Assembly: GCA_964587105.1 (NCBI GenBank)
Contig: CAZPKG010000005.1
Coordinates: 1-64,000 of the forward strand
Source of the DNA: JABWCQ01 sp964587105
Lineage (GTDB): Bacteria > Electryoneota > RPQS01
Reading direction: 5' to 3'
Length of the DNA: 64,000 nucleotides
This document shows, piece after piece, positions 54,101-60,100 of this stretch; position 1 is the stretch's first letter, and each line of letters starts with the position of its first letter. Made by a program: the position numbers and the translations under genes. Under the pieces are notes generated by a model. That model was given only the letters and a program-made list of their open reading frames with translations, did no database searches and was not told the DNA's origin.

Positions 54101-54445
54101 AAGCACGCGGCCGGCGTAATTGGACGGACCGATGTTGCTCCAGTTTTCGTCGAGCGGGTTGGCGGGGTTTCGGTCAGCTTGCTTTTGCTGCCACGCGTCC
54201 ATGCGGATCGCGACTGGGTCAACGTTGATTCCGGGAGTGAGTCGCTGGCCGTAAAACCATGCGAAACGGTTATACGGCTTCCAGCCCATGCCTTTGCCGG
54301 GGCTTGAGTCGGGGTTGAAAACCGTACGATAGGCAGAGTCGGCTTGCAGGAACCGCGTAAAGACGTCAACCTGCTGGTCGGCAGCTTGCAACGAACCCGA
54401 ATGCGCAAAGATGCCAGATGCAAACAGGAGCAGCCAGAGCCGCAT
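42122..54445 (-). CDS. Giant surface protein: BNR propeller, 35 Ig-like repeats, type IX sorting domain
   Basis: About 4,107 residues from the ATG at 54445, where a signal peptide begins (MRLWLLLFASGIFAHSGSLQA); the frame stays open to 54580, so starts at 54499 or 54580 are possible. The first 750 residues hold sortilin/BNR blades (WKTTDAGANW, KSTDGGATW, KSTNGGTTW, KSVNSGVTW, RSTNGGASW). Then come 35 consecutive domains of about 93 residues with the consensus P-S-L-T-V-T-S-P-N-G-G-E-S-W ... I-x-W-T-R ... LNRxYPxGxWE ... DTSNANFTI, the Kre9/Knh1-like (Ser-Thr-rich GPI-anchored type) beta-sandwich. The C-terminus is a sorting domain (PYPNPFNASLSIPFELP, FDVLGRQVAELLD, PSGLYFVRM, KKVQLLK). A role as a long adhesin or stalk with a ligand-binding head is inferred. 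No proteolytic or metal site is evident. Confidence 0.92.
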   Translation of the reverse strand: MRLWLLLFASGIFAHSGSLQAADQQVDVFTRFLQADSAYRTVFNPDSSPGKGMGWKPYNRFAWFYGQRLTPGINVDPVAIRMDAWQQKQADRNPANPLDENWSNIGPSNYAGRVLSIAWHPTNTNIIYVGSASGGLWKTTDAGANWTPLTDDLASLAIGSVALDPNDPNIVYIGTGEGSFNVDAVFGAGIFKSTDGGATWNTTGLSWTQSQNRAVNKIIIDPTNTQIIYAACNSSVGGIYKSTNGGTTWTLYHTGDVKDIEMHPDSSNVLYCANGYPWGTTSNGIYKSVNSGVTWTQLTSGLPTGSNFGRLEIDISESSPTTLYAGISQTISAGAGLYGIYKSTNGGATWTQQATTPNMYAGQGWYNLVVEVHPTDPNQVWSNGLDGYKSTNGGVAWTRMSVWSYSEGNSQYVHADHHAMAYKPDDPNTIILGTDGGLFKSTNGGTSWTSLNNGLICYQYYAICNDNLSPNVAYGGTQDNGTNKYNNSNTHTRVLGGDGGYCNVDFTNSSIVYATTQRGNHYKSVNGGTSFSSIQSGITGAGAWVTPRVMDPSNPNILYTGTNIVYRSTNGGASWTAISPALDASYISHIAVAPSDPATIYICYEGYDGKVFRTNDTGANWVNIETGIPERYPTHIAIDPLNRDIVYCTVSGYGSGHVYKSTNGGTSWTNSSTSLPDLPVNCMVIDQSDGNKLYVGNDLGVYYSSNAGSSWADYSTGLPNVVVDFLALHPSTGKLRAGTHGRGMWETETTAPSLMVLTPNGGESWSTGVSNTITWGTGGLGGNVAIEINRSYPNGTWDNIIASTPNDGSYAWTVLPPATTTARIRVRHLTQVDATDESNANFTVAVPSITVLSPNGGENWTVGSTQTIRWTKSGNIGNVQVRIKRDFPNGLWEYITLTSDTFLTWTVSSPTETNCRIYVYQDGNSAIADTSNADFTISGPWLTVNYPNGSEIFTPGQSATIRWTKYNFNGNCRVDINKTYPSATWTTLAASVASDSLVWNVDHVGSTTARVRVTSLDYAAASDTSNANFAINSPFLQVTSPNTAVTWLTGTTQTISWSHSNISGPFNIYVNRAYPTGEWELLAVNITGTSWQWVVDNPTSTTARIRLQPVNLPNYYDESNTNFTIGDGAAGITVTAPNGGESWAIGSSQTITWSRNLADGAVTVALNRSYPGGTWENISVNNTGNSQGWTVTGPVTNAARVRVTLNSNGALTDASNANFSIVQPSLTLTVPNGGESYNVGATIPIAFTRSNATGNVTVQLMRGYPSGTWETLSTTVSGSTLNWAATAPGTTTARVRVYWNSDNTVGDTSATNFTIVQPSITLTAPNGGESWNIGTAQTIRWTRQNASGNVRVMLNRDYPTGSWEQLAASVAVDTFQWTLTGNASNAARVRVYLISDQSLADTSASNFIINSSSLALTSPNGGESWLLNSPHTIRWTRTNAPGNVTVQFMRSYSGGTWELLANNVGVDTFSWTPTGAVSNNARVRVFLTTQSTIGDTSNANFALVNPAIAVTSPNGAEQWPIGSQQIVRFTRTYAPGNATVQLNRNNGTGAWEALASTVTADTFAWTVTGAATSTALMRVRLNSDTTITDNSNAVFTIVQPSLTVTSPNGGEQISLGANTTIRFTRNFASGAATIKLNRTYPGGAWENLTTNCTADTFVWLASGAASTTARVKVELNSGAATPDSSNANFSLIQRTLALTSHNSGTYYVGTVSPITFTRTNADGAVNIELNRNYPGANWETVATGVTTSSYNWNVTTPISSNARLRLVHQTYSWVTDSSDANFAIENAALSIIAPTTGAVWPIGSQQNVAWTKSGTTSPVRVDFMRTYPSGAWETLSASETDTVFTLTVTGPVSTTSRFRIVATANGALGDTSDAVQLAQPTLTLTAPVDNSTLLIGFTQVFSLSRYLASGAATIQLNRNYPAGTWENVGDTSADTLSWVITAPATSNARFRVTLNSNSAVGDSTGNENIVLPSITLTAPNGGEQIRQGTSTTVSWTRSNLTGAARVDFNPNYPSASWTTLASGIVGSAYSWNVTQDPTTTARVRVVFENVPAYADTSNANFTIFRPELTLVSPVGGEQWVTGTSYTIQLARVDHPQAVTVKLNRSYPNGVWETIASNVTANSVNWTASGAVTSTARLKLESSLYSTVGDTMAANFSIVNPGVTLLTPDGGDVYAVGRAETIRFQRVQVSGVDVHINRNYPGGTWELLASNVQADSLVWTATLPTSSLCRIRVQNTSNTAQNDISASNFSIQQPTLTFTAPVIGDTMAIGVTNLIAFSRNAAASGNVRVDVNLNYPGGAWQQIGTTTANELYWTPSGPPNTTTRFRLIHQSISNVGDTLDFNVPVNFASLTLTSPTVSDSFQVGDVLPLTWTRTRVGAGANVYINRTYPGGTWELVAGNILSDSYNWTVTGPRGTSTVLRVLSTRNPALGDSTPVQAILVPSVTLTSPNSGVLGIGNTEAITFSKTDFTSTVALDVNYSYPGGAWQTIATGLSGTSYNWLVSGSESSLARLRVRSEEFNALDISDNNLTLVTPSINVTSLNTSTLFTFGDLAQVTWTKNGVPGGVDVALNRDYPGGVWETLATNVTQNSHTFTINAPGYAHGRVRVSMNGRSEILDVNDADFGTFLPALQLTAPNGGDTLILGRSQTIRWARNGANGSARVQLNRDWPNGNWETLVTQTSADSFVWAISGASTIHARVRVQLVFDSNIYDISDENFAILPEAVVLLEPTSGDSVAIGDTVKFSWRRVGLQPGVTVYLKRNFPSGQWLVLANAVQADSFMWVASGDPAANAHFRILSSWNTQLGDTAGPCPLGTPVLTITQPAASDVMVVGGTETISWTRSFAAGLANIEISRNGVGGPWTQIGQTETSTFNWPVTAPVTTAARFRVSLASKPWVQGATAFNSTIVMPLIDLTSPVAGDTLAIGRDILVSWDREYVNDPIDVLIDRGNPVSDVELLREDVSGDSIHWRVTPPLTPNSRFILRTSSGVFVETNGDTSFVITNPVVTVTQPDGGETWVVGQNVNINWSRVAVSDPVRVELNRIYPSGTWEVLAANVAGNTFSWAVSGNASATARVRVVSNVDGTLSDVSNANFSIILPTVAFTNSLPARLPIGFAQNVSWQGVNLTGTVSLYLSRDNGATFPELVAGGISANQYNWTPSGATAAQAKLKIQSDALPQVNAMSSSFVLAQPTLTVSYPQSGEVITIDQPVMLRWSRADHPAAVRVELDRNYPSGWEIVAASVDADSFEWTTNGSATTTARLRVVSTVNSLWTDIGNANFTMINAALDVLTPAVNSELVLGSPIWISWQRTGWTGAVSVTLNRVGGAATVINASTTADTLSWNVSGATASNSWLVVRSLANPSRADSVSLSGPYQGSLVITSPIANSRWIINEPQTVHWNRQHLPTGVNIFLDGGSGFVLLGTAVSDSFTFTPTGLEYPTARIAIRSEQRNDIADTSGTFRLVAPHLTLNELVETDLRVGHGPITFTWDAHEIIGPMSLEISRNGLEGPWEELYYGIQNNFQWWPTLPESQDVRLAVRSELETQYTDTLDQILTIYQPTLAVERFPIDDVLYVGQSVELHIAAEHVNQPVIIALDRDGELEQLGDAIVPTDFAFILTSPPSENSHFVVYVPGDDELNVSTTSFALRMPFVEWTTPPAAEVFAGETVELGWSIAGIPNALELVRLDANGETILAQDLISESWTWNVSAPRGTAQLILRVTGSPELADTTAPFMVRVPTMSWIAPSESGTDTSGQNLQLRWSALDGAAPVQLEVSFNSAPWQAIAASLLDTTYLYSLPYHDAETMQFRVTSVEHPNISAVSPVRTLVARTLVIDAGDEDVWYVGEERWVRWTRQHANGVAELDVSYGDRAEGSWVDVTTTTLDSFLWTVEGPATEFASLRIRLAGEPLVFDTTDTPISIRVPEISVTEPNGGESWDVNQQIRIRWTSEGVAGNVQIGLWRGAPINDFDTLFVSTENDGDEAWTITGPACDSCYIVIASEADTSIHDISDAAFRITGGTSADPRNAGLPTELAMGSPYPNPFNASLSIPFELPQMSHVSITVFDVLGRQVAELLDETQPAGYLRVMWDAASAPSGLYFVRMQAADFSDVKKVQLLK
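42425..52190 (-). repeat. Array of 35 Ig-like coding repeats in the giant gene
   Basis: Period is about 279 bp. Copies 2 and 5-10 (from the N-terminus) stay close to the consensus; copies 26-34 have lost most of the PNGGESW and NRxYPxG signatures; the last copy (35) returns to PNGGESW. Boundaries are approximate. Confidence 0.85.
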
Positions 54446-54636
54446 CCCGAGAATGTGCTTAAACCATTGGTTATTAGTGCTATAGGGTTCCGATGTCATG
54501 CTGTGCCCGTTGTTGATCATTAGACCTCGGGACAGAGCTAACTCAAACATTGGACCAGAATGAAAAAGGGTCTCTAACAATCAGTATTTTCGGGCGAAAA
54601 TGTTATAGCATTTCGTACTCTTGATTGTGTCTGAGA

Positions 54637-54664
54637 AAATAAAAAAGGGGCTGTTTGCCCCTTT
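54637..54664 (-). terminator. Terminator of the second beta-helix gene
   Basis: Minus strand AAAGGGGC-AAACA-GCCCCTTT followed by TTTATTTT, lying between the second beta-helix gene and the giant gene. The rest of 54446-54821 contains the giant gene leader, this terminator and the hairpin at 54727, and no gene. Confidence 0.8.
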
Positions 54665-54726
54665 ACATCGCAAAAGAGAAGTATTATCTTACACTACACG
54701 GCGATCATGGGTCCCGCCGGTAACGT

Positions 54727-54758
54727 AAGCGGCCGCTCTCTTTTGAGGGCGGCCGCTT
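54727..54758. repeat. Perfect 10-bp GC-rich hairpin with two NotI-type palindromes
   Basis: AAGCGGCCGC, 12-nt loop, GCGGCCGCTT. No T run follows on either side, so it is not a simple terminator. It lies in the 3' untranslated region of the second beta-helix gene. Confidence 0.55.
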
Positions 54759-54821
54759 GGTGTTTTCAGGAATCGAGGGGCAGTGTTTGCCTGCTATAGC
54801 ATGTTAAAGTTGCCGCTCGGG

Positions 54822-56525
54822 TTATTTCAGGTACAGAACCTTCTTGGTTTCGGAATAGAAACGGTCATGGGCCGAGATGAAGTAGATTCCGGCGGCGAGG
54901 TTGGCGGGAGCGGCGTAACTCAGGGTGCCGCGCAGGGTACGGCCTGAATGAATCAGGGCAACTTCGCGGCCCAAGAGATCATACAACCGAACTTCAAAAT
55001 CCGCTCCGGTCATGCCGTCCAGTTCGATTCCAAACTCGCTGTTAAAGGGGTTGGGATAGATGGTGCCCAACTGCCAATCTGATGAGATGGGAAGTGGTGA
55101 GTCTGAGACAGGATTCGGGAATAGGCTTGTGTCGGGAATCTCGTCTGCGCTTTGTAACCACTCATCGTAGATGGTTGCGGCGTTTGTGGTATCTCCTAAG
55201 CCGCCGGGATTGCGAGTTGCCTCATACGGGCCTGTGGAATCGCCCCAGAAGTTGTGCAGGGCGTAGGAGGCTGAGGAAGCGAAAGTATCCGTAAGAACAG
55301 CCATCCCAATATTTCCTTGAAATGCGTTGTACTCGAGAACACCCTCACCGACATCTTCAATAAAAATAGTATGACTTCCCAATCTGGGAAGACCCCAACT
55401 TGAATTTGCAGAGAAAAAGTTGCGTTGCACACGACCTTCAAGCGGGTTACTTTCATCGCGTATCCCTATGCAAGCCGTGCTACCTCCGTAGTTATTGTGA
55501 AAGTAATTTTGCTCGCACACAAACCGCGCTGTACTTGATCCAAAAAAAAGTATTGGCCCGCCAGCTGTATTTGGGGGAACAATATTACTTTCAAAAACAC
55601 AACGCGTAACCATAGTCGTGCCGAATCGGTCGTTGAAATCTGAATGCCAAAGCCCAAATGGCAGTCCATTTTCGCTAAACTCGCACGAATCCAGCATAAA
55701 ATCACGTGGACCAAGCGGAGTGTTTTCCTCTAGAAAACGGCTAAAGATATTGTTTTCAATCAAGCAAGCCTGAAGATTCACATACCTTACTGGACCTCCA
55801 AATGTGCGAAAGAGATACGCCCATCCCTCTGCAGTGTTACCGAAATCATGAATTCTTGTTCCTGAAAGGGTAATGGAAGAGCGATCCAATTCTATCTCTG
55901 CTTCACGAAAACTAGGATTGGGCATGAGGTAGCTCTCGGGACCGATATCAGAATCCACGATCTGGACTAAACTATTACTTGCGCAAATGACTCCGCCGCG
56001 ATGGAGCGCATCGTTGCTTGGCATAAAACAGCGCGTCAATGTCAACAAACATGAGTCAGCATAAATTGCTCCGCCATATCCCGCAAGGCAGGACTTGAAG
56101 ACACAATCTTGAAAATCCGCAGTGCGATTGCGCAGGTTAATCCCGCCGCCTTTATCGTCACCAACTGTGATGGCTCGTCCCAGCGCAAGCGTCAGGCCGA
56201 CCATGCGTAAAACCGTATCCGTTGAATCGGCAGGCTGCGTGTCAAAACAGCGATTGTCCGGAGAACCCACACTGGGGCGGATAATGCAACTCGCGATATG
56301 AGCAGGGTCGTGCGAAAGAACGAACTCGCTGGCAATCGTAATATTTCGCGCCCAAATAAAAAACGGCCCTTGGTAGGCCCCGGTCCGGCACACAATTGTG
56401 TCATTGGCATTGCTCTCATCCAGCGCTTCCTGCAAATTTACAAAGTCATCCGGTACAAAGCGGATGACTGCGTGGGCCATGCCGACCCATGCAAATAGCA
56501 TCATGAGGGTGTGCCGCATACTCAA
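54822..56525 (-). CDS. Secreted right-handed beta-helix protein with type IX sorting domain (module 2)
   Basis: A 567-residue exported protein. Signal peptide about 1-19, then IRFVPDDFVNLQEALDESNANDTIVCRTGAYQGPF, the same opening logic as the module 1 beta-helix protein. Coils include FQDCVFKSCLAGYGGAIYADSCLLTLTRC, VQIVDSDIGPES, MLDSCEFSENGLPFG, MVTRCVFESN and VCEQNYFHNNYGG. It has the HNFWGDSTGPYEATRNPGGLGDTT closure and a terminal sorting domain (IYPNPFNSEFGIELDG, LYDLLGREVALIH, AAGIYFISA, KKVLYLK). No clear catalytic residues. It starts 4 nt after the stop of the Cys-rich gene, so the pair is co-transcribed from the G-tract promoter at 57033-57061. Function unknown, probably surface exposed. 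Confidence 0.85.
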   Translation of the reverse strand: MSMRHTLMMLFAWVGMAHAVIRFVPDDFVNLQEALDESNANDTIVCRTGAYQGPFFIWARNITIASEFVLSHDPAHIASCIIRPSVGSPDNRCFDTQPADSTDTVLRMVGLTLALGRAITVGDDKGGGINLRNRTADFQDCVFKSCLAGYGGAIYADSCLLTLTRCFMPSNDALHRGGVICASNSLVQIVDSDIGPESYLMPNPSFREAEIELDRSSITLSGTRIHDFGNTAEGWAYLFRTFGGPVRYVNLQACLIENNIFSRFLEENTPLGPRDFMLDSCEFSENGLPFGLWHSDFNDRFGTTMVTRCVFESNIVPPNTAGGPILFFGSSTARFVCEQNYFHNNYGGSTACIGIRDESNPLEGRVQRNFFSANSSWGLPRLGSHTIFIEDVGEGVLEYNAFQGNIGMAVLTDTFASSASYALHNFWGDSTGPYEATRNPGGLGDTTNAATIYDEWLQSADEIPDTSLFPNPVSDSPLPISSDWQLGTIYPNPFNSEFGIELDGMTGADFEVRLYDLLGREVALIHSGRTLRGTLSYAAPANLAAGIYFISAHDRFYSETKKVLYLK

Positions 56526-56529
56526 GCGC

Positions 56530-56973
56530 CTATTGAATGTTGCAGCTTGGCGCGCAGTTGTTTGATGACGGCGTATAGAACTTCACCGTAATATTCCCAT
56601 TGTCACAACCATGACCAATACAACCTCTGCAAAACACGCTGAATTTTAGAATAGTTGCTGCTGAAAACGTGCCAAATTCACCGTTGTATATCTGGCCTTT
56701 GGCGCAATCACAACTTCCGGTTTTTGATGCCCTCCATAACGTATCTGTTCCCGAAACTTCGAACATTAGCATCTCAACCTCGTCGTTTGCAGGGCCGTTG
56801 TAATAGTAGTAAATCTTGTCTGTTGCGCACGGCAGCGTGTAAAGCAAATCCGCTCGTAAGGAATCACAACACGTCTCCACAACCGAAGTACACCACGAAC
56901 ACCCCTGTGCAAACGCACTCACATTCATCACCAAAACCCACCCCAGAACAAGGCAAGGAAGCTTCCAGTTCAT
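56530..56973 (-). CDS. Small secreted Cys-rich protein (module 2)
   Basis: A 147-residue exported protein with a signal peptide of about 22 residues (ending SAFA-Q). The mature part holds about fifteen Cys: GCSWC, ETCCDSL, LPCATDK, SCDCAKG, FCRGCIGHGCDNG and NCAPSC at the end. The middle (KIYYYYNGPANDEVEMLMFEVSGTDTLW) looks like a beta-sandwich with an aromatic strand. I recognise no family. Gene order mirrors module 1 at 41069-41578: Cys-rich gene first, beta-helix gene directly after. GGGAG lies 8 nt before the ATG. The leader contains a stem based on TGATAA/TTATCA. Expression may depend on the G-run promoter just upstream. Confidence 0.72.
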   Translation of the reverse strand: MNWKLPCLVLGWVLVMNVSAFAQGCSWCTSVVETCCDSLRADLLYTLPCATDKIYYYYNGPANDEVEMLMFEVSGTDTLWRASKTGSCDCAKGQIYNGEFGTFSAATILKFSVFCRGCIGHGCDNGNITVKFYTPSSNNCAPSCNIQ

Positions 56974-57032
56974 CGTCTTTCTCCCTAAAGATGATAATGC
57001 CGACCGCCGTGTGCGGCCAGCTTATCACCAAT

Positions 57033-57061
57033 ATAATAACATGCCCCCCCCCCTTTGTCAA
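57033..57061 (-). promoter_or_regulatory. Promoter with G10 homopolymer in the spacer, possible phase-variation switch
   Basis: Minus strand TTGACA (57061-57056), spacer AA-G10-CATGT (17 nt), TATTAT (57038-57033). Both boxes are at or near consensus and spacing is optimal at the present tract length. Predicted start is near 57026, giving a leader of about 53 nt to the Cys-rich gene. Homopolymer runs placed like this control phase-variable surface genes in Neisseria by changing the box spacing. Confidence 0.65.
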
Positions 57062-57183
57062 GGGGTTAGCGCAATATATTTGAAATAGTCCTGACCCGCT
57101 AAGTGAAGAAAATTCAAGTGCGGCGGTTTGCAACTGCGCAGGGGATTACACAGTCTTTAATTTGCAAAATCGCGACCAACACC

Positions 57184-60100
57184 TCACCAGATCGGGTAGA
57201 TTGAGTAGATCGTCGGAGTGCCTACCGGTTGGACTGCTGTGTCGGTGAAAGTTGTGTTGGTTGTTGTACCGATTAGCGTGCCTGCGTGAGCGGGAATCGT
57301 GCTACCGTAACGCCGAACAATCCTATAGCCTGACACACCGGGAAGCGCGCTCCAACGGAGCACATTGTTATTCGTGTTGGCGATGTTGCTGATGGAAAGA
57401 TTTTGTACAGATGCAGACAACGTGTGCCCGACAAAATCAGTTAACAGAGTGTCCATTGCGGCGGCGAGATTGGTGAAGTTCGCGCGATAGGGCCGCATCG
57501 AAAGATAGAGCGCGTCAAACGGATGACCGATGCTATCTGAACTCAAAACTCCGTAATACGAATCATCTGTTCCGGCCAAGCGGTAGAGCGGATAAACTTC
57601 TGGTGCGTCACGCGGAATGAACTCGGGACAGAGCGACATCGCCGCGCCGGTTTGTTTTCCGATAGTGGCAAGTGACGGATGCTCGGCCCAAAGTGAATCA
57701 GTCTCCGCCCAATCGAGCGAAGTGCCAAAGCTCTCGATGCCGAGACGAGCTTTCATCGTCGGTGAAAGGTAGAGATTGAGTTCTTTGCCGATCAAAATCA
57801 ACTTACCTCCCAACTCAAGATACGATTCGAGATTGGGTTGTAACGATTGGAACACCGTTTCATCACCGTTGAATCCGTTGAATACCCAAATCACCGTACC
57901 CGCTTGCCAAATCTGATCAACTAATCCGTTTGGTCCTGTACCAACCGGCGTGTAACCGGGCGGGCGAGTTCCGGTTGTAAACAGATCCCAGAAACGGAAT
58001 GCGCGATTGCCTTGCAGAACGTGCTGGTCGTAGAGATCGTAAACAGATTGGCCGTAAGTTGCCCAATCGAGTCCGTTGACAATCAGCATCGTGCCCGGAT
58101 CAACCGTCGGCGGAGAAAATCCCGTTACTGTATCAGACGGAAGCGAGAATTTTCCGTCAACATGTTCACTGATGATCCAGTATTTGTAACTGGTCAGCGG
58201 AGTCGCAACGGTGTCAAGATAGCTCAATGTTCCGGCAGGCACAAATGCCAGAGTATCAACCGGCAATGATGCGTTCGCGATTTGCCGATAGAGCCAATAG
58301 CCTGTCTCGTTCTGTGATTCGGCTTCTTCCCACGTGATTTCGAGCACGCCGGGTGAATAGGGAGTCGCTTCGACATGCTCAACTTCATAGTAGTGATCGA
58401 GCAAGTTGTCGCAAATAAATTGAATCGCTTGCCTAAGTTCTATGGGGTCGGCACGATAGGGGCGAGTGGAAATGAAGGCGAGATTAAACCAGTCCCGCGT
58501 TGATGGCCGCGAAATTCCGCCCATCCACTGATAGGCGCTGTTGGCAAATTTGTAGGTGTATTTTGTGCAGCCGGAGTTATCGGCGGCGAAAGGTTCGAGA
58601 TTCTGGATGTTTGCCGCGGTGGCAATTTTGCCAAGATTCGGCAAGCCGGGATAGACGGGAGTCAACTCATTGGTGTTGGTAACAGTGAGTTGGAAACCCC
58701 AGTTGACAACGTGGTAGTAGTTTGCTTCGAGTTGATCGTCGAGCCAGTCGCCCATCTCTTTACCGATGACGATTAAGCAGCCGCCCGCCTGCAAGTAGTG
58801 GCCGAGTTGCGGGCCGAACGCGCGGAATTTGTGTCCGTCGTGATCGTTTGGATTGTCGTCGTCAAACGCATTCAACATCCACAGAATCATTGGATGATTC
58901 GGCAAAACTTCATCCAGACTATCAATACCGAAACCAATGGGCGTAATGCCTTGCGGATAGGTTGTGGTGTTCATCAAGTCCCAAAACTCGAAGGGAGTAT
59001 CTCCCAACAGCACGCTGTCTTCGTAAAAGTTGATTGCCTCGGCTCCGTAGGTATCCCAATCGATTCCATTGACAATCAGAATTGAACCTTCTTCGTCGAT
59101 CACCATTCCCATCATCGCTTCGCACGGGAGCGAATAGTTTGAGTAATAGCCCTGCGGGTTGACGGCTTTAATACGATACTCGTAGGTGATTCCATCGACC
59201 ACTCCGCTGTCGGCAAATTCAAGGGCAGGATATGGAGCGTAGCCAACCGAGTCGAGCGTGCCATTTGGCATTTCACGACGATAGATGATATGTGAATCGG
59301 TGCCGCGTTCGCGGTTGTCGTGCCACGTTAAGCGAATGAAATCCGATTGAGGATCGGCATTCACAAATCGCGGTTGGCCGGGATGGTTGGTCAGCCACTC
59401 GCCGGAGATAATATGAAAATCGCCTGCGTTGTTGCGTTCGTTGTTGGGGCCGTCGCCGTGCATGACGTTGGGAATCAAATCCCAATAGCCGTCATTGTTG
59501 AAATCTCCTGTCGTGGCCCAATAGGCCATCAGATCGGAAACTTCAGCGCCTTGCAGAATTTGCAGGTAGGTTGTATCAGGCAGATTGGCAAAATCGGTCG
59601 TGCGCGGAAACAGCTCCGGTTTGCCGCGCATAACAGCTAATGCACCTGATTTGAAAATTTGGTACGGGCCGCCGCCATGAACGCAGCCGAACAAAATGTC
59701 AAAGTATCCGTCACCGTTAATATCGCCAAGCGGAGTAGTGTCACCCATCAAACGGTCAACACCTTCGCCATAAAACGCGCTCACGGAATCGGGGATTCCG
59801 GCGGCAAGATCGATTTCAGAAGGGAATTGATGCTGTCCGTAAAAGAGATATGCTGCGCCAGCCCAATTGAGATTGTTGCTGAAACCATCGGCACGAAATG
59901 CACCGATAACCGCGTCCTGCAATCCATCACCGTTGATGTCGGCTATGCTAATGTCTTCGCCAAATTCATCTCCGCCCGGTTCACCTAAGGCCTCGATGCC
60001 ATGTGCTCCCCACACAATCATTGAGCCTTGCGGCATTCCTGCGGCGAGGTTGATGGTGTCGGGCATGTTCGCCGAGCCGAAAAGAAAGTAAGCTTCGCCG

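Noticed and set aside
54727..54758. Hairpin with GCGGCCGC arms as a terminator or vector remnant
   Set aside because: There is no T run on either side, and the loop and flanks show no linker sequence. It is kept only as an unexplained hairpin.
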